From JABDBE01 sp049585795 (lineage in GTDB: Bacteria; Acidobacteriota; Terriglobia; Terriglobales; Acidobacteriaceae): a DNA stretch of 64,000 nucleotides. The notes under the pieces were generated by a model. It had not been told where the DNA came from. It was given only the letters and a program-made list of their open reading frames with translations, and did no database searches. The stretch spans positions 1 to 64,000 of the forward strand of contig JBAVAQ010000072.1 in NCBI GenBank assembly GCA_049585795.1. The letters run 5' to 3'. Of this stretch, positions 25,522 through 32,451 are shown one piece after another (within the stretch, counting starts at the first letter, position 1; the number at the start of each line of letters is the position of its first letter). The position numbers and the translations under genes are program-made.

Positions 25522-26277
25522 ATGTCTGAAGTCGCGGTGCAACATAGGATGGCCGATGTTTACGAGCCGTCCTTGTTCGGCACCTATTCCAAGAAGATCG
25601 GGATGTGGCTGTTCCTGCTCTCCGATACGCTGACTTTCGGAGCGCTGCTGTTCGCTTACAGCTACGGACGCATTTCGAATCCCGACTGGCCCACCCCTTT
25701 CGGCAAAGATAGCATTACCAACGCTACGATCATGACCGGCTGTTTGCTCTCCAGTTCGCTGACTATGGTTTTAGCGGTGCTGGCTGCGAGGCGTGGCGAC
25801 CGCAGTTGGACACGCAACTGGATTCTATTCACCATGTTTTTCGGTGCCGCCTTCATCGTGCTTCATGCTAAAGAATGGACTCACCTGATCGATGAAGGTA
25901 TGACGCCGTTCAAGAATCCATGGGCGGCCAACGTGCCCCAGTTCGGTGGAACGTTTTTCACGCTGACCGGCATGCACATGCTGCATGTCACCATTGGCGT
26001 TATCTATCTGGGTGTAGTTTCCTTGCGCAAGGCGTTTCTGCCGATTCTGCTGGCCCTCTGGGGCCTGGTGTGGTGGCTCACTCCCGCCGGCAATGTGTTT
26101 CATATTGGCGTCCACGTCTTGCTGTTGGGATTCGTGATTGCCGCTGTGATCCTGTTCCTTAAACCCAAAGACTACGACGCGCATGACGTGGAAATCGCCG
26201 GACTGTACTGGCACTTCGTGGACTTGGTCTGGATGTTCATCTTCCCGCTGGTCTATCTGATGTCCACGCGGGTGTGA
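25522..26277 (+). CDS. coxC: Cytochrome c oxidase subunit III (second copy, 7 helices)
   Basis: 251 residues, AAGGAG nine bases before the ATG. Seven hydrophobic segments: IGMWLFLLSDTLTFGALLFA, IMTGCLLSSSLTMVLAVLAA, WILFTMFFGAAFIVLHA, GTFFTLTGMHMLHVTIGVIY, FLPILLALWGLVWWLTP, FHIGVHVLLLGFVIAAVI and LYWHFVDLVWMFIFPLVYL. The helices FLPILLALWG and VHVLLLGFVIAAV lie between the HMLHVTIGVIYL motif and the GLYWHFVDLVW motif, which are usually near each other in short relatives, so this copy looks like an insertion-bearing or long form. Cytoplasmic membrane, partner of CoxA. Confidence 0.93.
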   Translation: MSEVAVQHRMADVYEPSLFGTYSKKIGMWLFLLSDTLTFGALLFAYSYGRISNPDWPTPFGKDSITNATIMTGCLLSSSLTMVLAVLAARRGDRSWTRNWILFTMFFGAAFIVLHAKEWTHLIDEGMTPFKNPWAANVPQFGGTFFTLTGMHMLHVTIGVIYLGVVSLRKAFLPILLALWGLVWWLTPAGNVFHIGVHVLLLGFVIAAVILFLKPKDYDAHDVEIAGLYWHFVDLVWMFIFPLVYLMSTRV

Positions 26278-26294
26278 TGTTGTTGGTTTTGACG

Positions 26295-26330
26295 TCATCC
26301 TGAGGGGCATCAGGCCCGAAGGATCTCGCG
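26295..26330. repeat. Dispersed intergenic repeat copy
   Basis: TCATCCTGAGGGGCATCAGG followed by CCCGAAGGATCTCGCG, the same TCATCCTGA...GAAGGATCTCGC frame as at 9086-9130. It lies between two oxidase genes inside what is otherwise one operon. Confidence 0.55.
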
Positions 26331-26361
26331 AGGAGTACGAAAGAGTCGAAGGGGAAACTAA

Positions 26362-26673
26362 ATGCACACCGTCGCCGTAACGCACGACGAGGGCAAAGGA
26401 CAATACTTCTGGGTCTGGGGAGCGCTGCTACTGCTCACGGCCGTCGAGGTAATGCTCGCGTACAGACGAGTCTTTGAGCCGCTGCATATGCTGGAAGCTC
26501 TCATGATTTTGTCGATCATCAAGTCGGCGCTGATCATCGGCTACTTCATGCACTTGAAATATGAGATCGCCGCCATGAAGTGGGTAATGATGACCGCTGT
26601 CTGCGCCTGCCTGTGCCTGATGTGCATCTTCTTCCCCGACGCTTTTCGGATCGTACATTTGGGAGTGCGATGA
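26362..26673 (+). CDS. coxD: Cytochrome c oxidase subunit IV (prokaryotic type)
   Basis: 103 residues with GGGGAA upstream. Three short membrane helices: YFWVWGALLLLTAVEVML, LEALMILSIIKSALIIGYFMHLKYE and MKWVMMTAVCACLCLMCIFFPD. The motif IIKSALIIGYFMHLKYE is the hallmark of bacterial subunit IV (CtaF/CyoD-like). It aids assembly or stability of the oxidase in the membrane. Its stop overlaps the ATG of the next small gene by 4 nt, so the pair is translationally coupled. Confidence 0.9.
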   Translation: MHTVAVTHDEGKGQYFWVWGALLLLTAVEVMLAYRRVFEPLHMLEALMILSIIKSALIIGYFMHLKYEIAAMKWVMMTAVCACLCLMCIFFPDAFRIVHLGVR

Positions 26674-26900
26674 AACTGCGCTTTGCCATCTTGGGCCTGT
26701 TACTCGCGCTGTGGGCGGGTCCCGCCTTTGCCCAGAGCTGCGCCATGTGCTATAGCACGGCGCGTGCCCTGAACAAAGAAGGCCAAAATGCGATCACTCG
26801 TGGAGTCGTGGTCCTGCTTATTCCCCCGGTTGGATTCATGACGATTGGCGTTGGCCTGGCTCTCCGTTACGGCAAAAAGCGGGATGAAGAAGCGGAGTAG
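26670..26900 (+). CDS. Small exported/membrane protein with CxxC, oxidase-linked
   Basis: 76 residues, ATG overlapping the coxD stop (ATGA). A signal-type helix (RFAILGLLLALWAGPAFAQ) is followed at once by SCAMCYSTARALN, then a second membrane helix (VVVLLIPPVGFMTIGVGLALRY) and a charged tail (GKKRDEEAE). The CAMC pair would face the periplasm just after the predicted cleavage site; it is not a heme site because His is absent (CxxCY). It could carry copper or act in thiol chemistry during CuA/CuB assembly, but this is inference from position. The family is not named to my knowledge. Confidence 0.82.
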   Translation: MKLRFAILGLLLALWAGPAFAQSCAMCYSTARALNKEGQNAITRGVVVLLIPPVGFMTIGVGLALRYGKKRDEEAE

Positions 26901-26914
26901 GGTTGTCGCGCCCA

Positions 26915-27577
26915 ATGCCCGCCCTAAAAGCAATCTTCTTCGATGTTGGAAACACCCTTCTTTTCCCTGACCGAAAGCTCATTCTTGCGCCACTTCACCA
27001 TCGAAAGCTGAGTCCGAGTCTTGACCACTGGCACGCGATCGCGCGAAAAACCAAGAAAGAATTCGATCTCTTGCAGCATGAGGGCAAGGCTGATCATAGC
27101 TTCTGGTACATGTTTTATTCTCATTTGCTCGCGGAGCTTGAAGTTCGCGACGATGCCTTGCGCGATGCTCTGGTCACAGCCACCCGCGTGTCCGCGAACT
27201 GGTGCGATATTCTGCCAAGTACGCGAGAGAGTCTGCTGCGGCTTAGACAACGCTATCCCCTGGCAGTCATCTCCAATGCCGACGGCAAGATTGCCGATGT
27301 GCTGGCGCGGTGCGGCATCGTCGATTGTTTCCTCACGATTACCGACTCGGGATTAGTTGGGTATGAGAAGCCCCATCCAGCGATTTTCGAGGCTGCCCTG
27401 CGCGACATGAATGTCGCCCCGGAGCAAAGTCTATACGTCGGCGATATGTACTCTGTCGATTATCTGGGCGCGACCCAGGCGGGAATGCAGGCCATCTTGT
27501 TTGACGTATCGGGAGCGTATCGGGAATGTGGCCTGCCGCGGGTGGAATCGCTAGAAGAGTTAGAACAGAACGTGTAA
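26915..27577 (+). CDS. HAD-superfamily hydrolase
   Basis: 220 residues from ATG 26915. Motif I is FFDVGNTLL, with the nucleophilic Asp and Gly in place of the usual acid/base Asp, as in the DxGxT subgroup. Motif II is the Ser in AVISNADG, motif III the Lys in VGYEKPHP, motif IV GDMYSVDYLGA. A helical cap (residues about 15-95) covers the site. Such enzymes dephosphorylate small phosphorylated metabolites in the cytoplasm; the substrate cannot be named. It starts 14 nt after the oxidase-linked small gene, so it may be the last gene of that transcript. Confidence 0.9.
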   Translation: MPALKAIFFDVGNTLLFPDRKLILAPLHHRKLSPSLDHWHAIARKTKKEFDLLQHEGKADHSFWYMFYSHLLAELEVRDDALRDALVTATRVSANWCDILPSTRESLLRLRQRYPLAVISNADGKIADVLARCGIVDCFLTITDSGLVGYEKPHPAIFEAALRDMNVAPEQSLYVGDMYSVDYLGATQAGMQAILFDVSGAYRECGLPRVESLEELEQNV

Positions 27578-27676
27578 TCAGGTTTTCTTATCGCGAATAA
27601 CACCCCTTCGTCATCCGGATGGGCATGCACGTCCGCGCTGGGCGGTTACAATGGCACGTACGCCTGCTTACGAAGC

Positions 27677-28162
27677 ATGACCAAAGGCAAGCAATCAACA
27701 ACGGCCTCCGACGAATCGTGGATGGAGGAAGCTCTCCGCGCCGCGCAACGAGCACTCGAAGCTGGCGAAGTTCCGGTGGGCGCGGTCGTGGTCTGTTCCG
27801 GCGAGATCATCGGCCGAGGTTGGAATCGCAATCTCGCCGAGTCCGATCCGACGGCCCATGCCGAAATCGTCGCCCTTCGCCAAGCCGGGGCGAACTTAGG
27901 TAATCACCGCCTGGGAGACTGTGAGCTGTTTGCTACAATTGAGCCATGCCCCATGTGCGCAGGCGCGCTGGTGCATGCTCGTCTGAAACGCCTGGTGTAC
28001 GGTGCGGATGACCCGAAAGCGGGCGCGGTTCATTCGGTGATGGCGGTGCTAAACCACCCTCAGTTGAATCATCGAACGGAAGTGCGTGGAGGCGTGTTGG
28101 CAGGCCGTTGCGCCGAGATACTGCAGTCGTTCTTCAGAAACCGACGCATGGAAGACAAGTAG
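27677..28162 (+). CDS. tadA: tRNA-specific adenosine deaminase TadA
   Basis: 161 residues. Converts the wobble adenosine of tRNA-Arg(ACG) to inosine. The cytidine-deaminase-type zinc site is complete: H61-A-E63 with the catalytic Glu, and P90-C91-x-x-C94 (EPCPMCAGALVHARL). The front part (EEALRAAQRALEAGEVPVGAVVV) and the C-terminal helix with FFRNRR are typical of TadA rather than other deaminases. The length is usual. A tRNA-Ser gene lies 214 nt downstream on the same strand, but the region between holds repeat-like sequence and no shared transcript is implied. Confidence 0.95.
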   Translation: MTKGKQSTTASDESWMEEALRAAQRALEAGEVPVGAVVVCSGEIIGRGWNRNLAESDPTAHAEIVALRQAGANLGNHRLGDCELFATIEPCPMCAGALVHARLKRLVYGADDPKAGAVHSVMAVLNHPQLNHRTEVRGGVLAGRCAEILQSFFRNRRMEDK

Positions 28163-28376
28163 CCGCTGGTCGTTAGCCGTCGGTGATTAGTCGCCGGCGG
28201 ATTGTGGTTGAGCCTAGCTTCAGCAGCTTGATTGAATGCGGCTTCAGCCCGTGCCGACGGGAACAGCAAAATCCGGGCTTTCGCCCGTGAGGAGAATGCC
28301 TCTGTAGTCGAACCATAAGATCTTCGACCGTCACTGGCAATGGACCGCGAGCCACTGACCAACAGTTTTTTCACGC

Positions 28377-28466
28377 GGAGAGGTGCGTGAGCGGTTGAAA
28401 CGATCCGCCTCGAAAGCGGACATACCTTAACGGGTATCGAGGGTTCGAATCCCTCCCTCTCCGCCA
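28377..28466 (+). tRNA. tRNA-Ser (anticodon CGA)
   Basis: 90 nt including an encoded CCA. Acceptor stem GGAGAGG/CCTCTCC, discriminator G, anticodon stem TCCGC/GCGGA with loop CTCGAAA (anticodon CGA, reads UCG), a long class II variable arm (ATACC...GGGTAT) and T arm GAGGGTTCGAATCCCTC. Its 3' end is followed by decayed integrase sequence. Confidence 0.96.
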
Positions 28467-28551
28467 GAACTTTAGTTTCTGCTATTTACAGTACGTGACT
28501 ACCAACTGACTACCAAATTCCGGCAAGAGTGAGAAGACGCTGCGAGCGTAA

Positions 28552-28835
28552 AACTACCGCCTCGGATTCTTCCTCGACTTCACGGCGCGGCAGAACCTGC
28601 GATACCTCGACCAAGTCGACCGCAAGCACCTTCTGCGGTACGTCAAATTCCTGCGAGACCACAAGAGCGATCTGGACGATCCCACGGTTCACAATGTTTT
28701 CGAGACGCTGAAACACATTCCTGCGCGCACGGGACATTTTCATTGCAGGCAAGATCCTGGCGGAACTCGACTACGCCGAGAAGCCGCCGAAGCCTTACAC
28801 GAAGCAGGAACTCAAGGCAATGTTTCCGGCAAGAG
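28552..28835 (+). pseudogene. Tyrosine integrase remnant (N-terminal part), frameshifted
   Basis: No start codon and two reading frames. In the first, GFFLDFTARQNLRYLDQVD, then RKHLLRYVKFLRDHKSDLDD and TVHNVFETLKH look like the helical core-binding domain of a tyrosine recombinase. After about 28735 the frame changes by one and continues AGKILAELDYAEKPPKPYTK, then QELKAMFPA, the usual passage into the catalytic domain. The catalytic Arg/His/Tyr part is missing. It begins about 85 nt past the tRNA-Ser 3' end, the classic attachment point for islands. Not functional. Confidence 0.65.
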
Positions 28836-28839
28836 ATTC

Positions 28840-29066
28840 ACAAGTGCGTAAACGAGTTGCGCGCGATCGTGCCGGATGACGGAGCGTACGTTTCGGAGAG
28901 CAATTTTTTTCAGGAGAACTGGCAGCGAGCGTATTGGGGAAGCAATTATGCACGGCTGGCGTCGGTGAAGAAGAAATACGATCCGACCGGATTGTTTATT
29001 GTGCATAACGGCGTGGGCTCGGAAGAGTGGAGCGAGGACGGGTTTGTAAGGAAAGCTAAGATTTAA
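28840..29066 (+). pseudogene. FAD-linked oxidase C-terminal (BBE-like) fragment
   Basis: Only the last 65-70 residues of a berberine-bridge-type FAD oxidoreductase remain: NELRAIVPDDGAYVSESNFF, QENWQRAYWGSNYARLASVK and KYDPTGLFIVHNGVGSEEW, then a stop at 29066. The KKKYDPTGLF motif is the substrate-side terminus of this family. The FAD-binding domain and any start are absent, and the piece is joined directly to the integrase remnant, so it marks a deletion endpoint. Not expected to make a working protein. Confidence 0.7.
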
Positions 29067-29380
29067 TAGTTGAAACTCGAGAGCAACCGAGCGGCGAAAA
29101 CCAATGCCATTTCTCGGTACTAATCCAACCGACGAATCGATGATCGCCTCATCAGATTGTGCGTATTCATGACGATTCCGTGACAATGGATCGGAGTTTG
29201 TTGCGCATCTTTCGCATCGACTCTGCGGCGGCTTTTTCTTCCAGACATGACAGCGGTGCTCGGCACTATGCTATAGGGAACGAATACGGGGTTGAGATTG
29301 AATCGCGCTGGACCGCACTGGGCGTGAGCAGCTTGGAATGTATCTGTCACTACTATCGTGTTTTATTTGATGTTACCAAG
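29067..29380. other. Intergenic region downstream of the island scar
   Basis: No supported gene on either strand and no clear hairpin or repeat; base composition is lower in GC than the flanks, as might be expected of decayed mobile DNA. The end of the kinase gene to the right (minus strand) reaches 29381. Confidence 0.35.
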
Positions 29381-32215
29381 CTACTTCCCATTGCTTGAGG
29401 CAAGCGGTGGGAGAACCGCGAGCCTAGCTTCCAGAAAAGCTTGTCTAACGACGACGAGGGAACTGTTGGGAAGTTTTTGCGTCCAATGTTTGAGCGCTGC
29501 TTTGCTGCGATCTTCCAGTTCGACAGCGTCGTCGGTGCGTCCCATTTGCCTGTAAAGCTCGGCCAGAGCCATCCATGTGCGCGAAATACAAACCGCATCG
29601 CGAAGGTCGGTGTCCGAATTGAGATTCCAGGCCACGAGTTTTTTCTCGAGATCCTCATACGCGTTAATGGCCTGGCTGTATTGACGAGTCCCCGCCAGAT
29701 AGTCGGCCGAGGCACGCAAGGCGTGGTCAGCCTCGCTCATAGGCTCGATCTTCTCGGCCGGGTACACTTTTGCATCCCGCAGAAGGAGAAATGCTTTGTC
29801 GATGCGCTGTCTGGCCTCTTCACTGTGACCGACCCGTTGCTCGGCATAGGACGAAGCGACTAGCAATTCTGCCTCATCGCGTTGCGCCTGGGAGCCGGAC
29901 TTCACTTCCCGGATTGTGGCCAGAGAGTGGTCGTAAATAGCCAAAGCTTCCTGGGGGTTCGTGTGCCGCAGAATGTTTCCGATCTCCAATCCTACCTCTG
30001 CCACCTGATGATGACTCAGAGCGTCGCTCGAATCGCTGCTGGCGCGTTCTTCGGCAATGGACAATGCCTTTCGAAAAACCGCGAGCGCGTCCGCCGTACG
30101 GCCCAGGCTAAGTTCACCATCCGCCTTTCCCAGAATCATTCCCTGATGCAAGAGGACATTGATTTGATTTGATCGCATCGTCGCATGTCCAGTCGCAGCT
30201 TCCTTATCGACTATTTCAAGAGATTTATACGTCGTGGCGAGCGCCTCATCCAAATCCCCCGATTGCCACTGCGAATACGCCAGAGCGTGAAAAATATTGC
30301 CTTGTAATGGACGCGCCATCGCAACCTGTCGGGAAAGATCCAGGGCCAGTTGACAATAGTGTACGGTCTTGTCGAAGTGCCGTCGGGTCTCGTATTCTTC
30401 CGCCGCATTCGTATAGCGATAAACCACACCATAAACTTCTGAAGGCGTGAGGTTCCCCAGAGCGACCACCCGATCGAGTTGCGCGACTGTCTGATCGGCC
30501 TCGGTCAAAGCTTGTTCTGAACGTCCCTGCGCATCCGACAGGGCCATGCGATCGTGTGCAATTGTCGAGGCAAGGACCCGCCCGGTGCGGTTGTTGGGAT
30601 CTTGCGCCAACACAGGTTGCAGGAATCGCTCTGCATTATTCAAACTCGTTTCTGCATCTGAAAACAGGCCAAGATTCGGGGAGGTGGGGTCCCCTTGAAC
30701 GTGTGCCACTTGGACATAGGCGCGGGCGATGTCCAGGGAGAGATCCTTGTCCCCAGACGCATCACGTCCGAGTACGGTCAAATACTGCAAAGTGTCCGAT
30801 ACGATCTGGTTCCTGACCTTCGTGGCACCGGGCAGCCCTCTGATTTGCTCGTCAAGGTCGATAAACTTGTTGGCCAACTGCCGGGCTTCCAGAAATCGCT
30901 TTTGAGCAATGGTACGCTGACGATTGGCAACGTAAAGTCCAGCAGAAAGGCTGGCAATGACGAGCGAGAGAGTGGCGACCGCCACCGTGACTGCCACACG
31001 ATTGCGGCGCACAAACTTGCCGACGCGATAGGTGATGGTGTCCGGGCGAGCGCTGATGGGTTCGTGTTCCAGGTAGCGGCGCAAGTCGTCGGCGAAAGCG
31101 GCCACGGAAACGTAGCGCTCGGTAGGATTTTTCTTCAACGCTTTACCGACAATCGTGTCAAGATCTCCGCGAAGTTGCCGTCGCAGTCCGTCGGGAGTTG
31201 TGGCGCGTTTTGCGGCTGCCGCTGCCGCCGTGTTGTCGGTGCCGGCGGACGCCGCAGATGACGACATTTTGGGAGTTTCTAAATCGACAATGATCCGAAC
31301 CAGGTCAGTGGCGGAATGAGGACCCTCTCCGGCGGAATACTGGCTACTCAACAGGAGATAAAGAAGCACACCGAGAGCATAGACATCGGTGGCCGTGGTG
31401 ATGGGGCCGGACATGATTTGTTCCGGTGCGGCGAAGCGCGGGGTCAGAGCTTTGTCGCCCTCGAGCGTCAGCCGTGTGGGAGCGGAAGGATCGCCGCTAT
31501 CCGATAGAAGCTTCGCAATGCCAAAATCCAGCAATTTAACGTGGCCGTCGTCTGTGACCAGCACATTGGCAGGTTTGATATCGCGGTGAACGATGAGATT
31601 GCTGTGCGAATGGCCCACCGCGCTCAGCACGTCCAGGAACAGCTTGATTCGACTGTTTACGTCGAGTAGGTGTTCATCGCAGTATTCATCAATTTGTTTC
31701 CCCTGGACATGTTCGAGAACCAGGAATGGCTCACCTGCAGCTGTAACTCCAGCATCGATCAGTTCGGCAATATTTGGGTGGGCGAGTTGGCCGAGGATGG
31801 CACCTTCGCGCTTAAATCGCTCCAGGCTCAGAGGGCCGTTGACCGCGATGTTCAAGAACTTAATCGCTACCCGGCGTTCAAATCGTCCGTCGTTACGCTC
31901 GGCGAGCCAAACGCTTCCCATCCCCCCATGGGCGAGATGACTGAGGATACGATAATGCGAAACCACCCGCCCGGTTAAGGAATCAACGAACGAATCGTCC
32001 TCCAGCGCGGGATTCTTCAGGCCTGCACCCACGATCAAGGGTTGGTCCATAAAATTGTCGGCTTCGTGATGCGAGCTCAGCAAGGAGGAAACCTCTTGCT
32101 GCAACTCAGCATCGTCACCGCAATCCCGGCGCAGAAACTCCTCTTGCTCATCCGCCGGCACCTGGAGCGTCGCCTGCAGCAACTCGTCTACTCGTTTCCA
32201 GCGCTCAGCGTCCAT
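29381..32215 (-). CDS. Serine/threonine protein kinase with membrane helix and TPR-type tail
   Basis: 944 residues. It begins MDAERWKRVDELLQATLQVP, a leader block shared with the upstream kinase. The Hanks-type kinase domain spans about 88-385: glycine loop LAHGGMGSVW, K119 in VAIKF, H210-R-D212-IKPANVLV, D230-F-G and APEQI, so it should be active. A single membrane helix (about 407-430) follows, then some 500 residues of helical repeats of TPR type (HYCQLALDLSRQVAMARPLQ, LGRTADALAVFRKALSIAEE, RQYSQAINAYEDLEKKL) that would lie outside the cytoplasm. Third in line after the ECF sigma and second kinase genes; the 236-nt gap leaves co-transcription uncertain. Confidence 0.94.
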   Translation of the reverse strand: MDAERWKRVDELLQATLQVPADEQEEFLRRDCGDDAELQQEVSSLLSSHHEADNFMDQPLIVGAGLKNPALEDDSFVDSLTGRVVSHYRILSHLAHGGMGSVWLAERNDGRFERRVAIKFLNIAVNGPLSLERFKREGAILGQLAHPNIAELIDAGVTAAGEPFLVLEHVQGKQIDEYCDEHLLDVNSRIKLFLDVLSAVGHSHSNLIVHRDIKPANVLVTDDGHVKLLDFGIAKLLSDSGDPSAPTRLTLEGDKALTPRFAAPEQIMSGPITTATDVYALGVLLYLLLSSQYSAGEGPHSATDLVRIIVDLETPKMSSSAASAGTDNTAAAAAAKRATTPDGLRRQLRGDLDTIVGKALKKNPTERYVSVAAFADDLRRYLEHEPISARPDTITYRVGKFVRRNRVAVTVAVATLSLVIASLSAGLYVANRQRTIAQKRFLEARQLANKFIDLDEQIRGLPGATKVRNQIVSDTLQYLTVLGRDASGDKDLSLDIARAYVQVAHVQGDPTSPNLGLFSDAETSLNNAERFLQPVLAQDPNNRTGRVLASTIAHDRMALSDAQGRSEQALTEADQTVAQLDRVVALGNLTPSEVYGVVYRYTNAAEEYETRRHFDKTVHYCQLALDLSRQVAMARPLQGNIFHALAYSQWQSGDLDEALATTYKSLEIVDKEAATGHATMRSNQINVLLHQGMILGKADGELSLGRTADALAVFRKALSIAEERASSDSSDALSHHQVAEVGLEIGNILRHTNPQEALAIYDHSLATIREVKSGSQAQRDEAELLVASSYAEQRVGHSEEARQRIDKAFLLLRDAKVYPAEKIEPMSEADHALRASADYLAGTRQYSQAINAYEDLEKKLVAWNLNSDTDLRDAVCISRTWMALAELYRQMGRTDDAVELEDRSKAALKHWTQKLPNSSLVVVRQAFLEARLAVLPPLASSNGK

Positions 32216-32451
32216 TGGGAACGTTCACCACTCATCTCTCGCGACTGCGATCATAACGGACCTCCATCTCAGATAAACGCAACGTTGCCCTTAACAGCTT
32301 TGCATCTCCGCCCTGGCTTGTTTCGGGATGGGGATGTCAGAGCCGGCTTCTTTCCGGGAGTTGAAGAAGCCTTGGTCCACTTCTGACTAGCTCCTCGACC
32401 CCATTGAACGTTGTCACAACGCATGTCAGAGAATTCCGACAACGATTGAAA

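Noticed and set aside
28163..28376. Region between tadA and tRNA-Ser checked for a small RNA or gene
   Set aside because: Contains GGTCGTTAG and GGCTTCAGCCCG repeat-like phrases only; no start signal, coding pattern or conserved RNA shape could be recognised.
32216..32451. Gap between the two kinase genes checked for a third gene or a promoter
   Set aside because: Short frames here have no ribosome site and composition unlike the neighbours; no convincing -35/-10 pair was found, so nothing is annotated.
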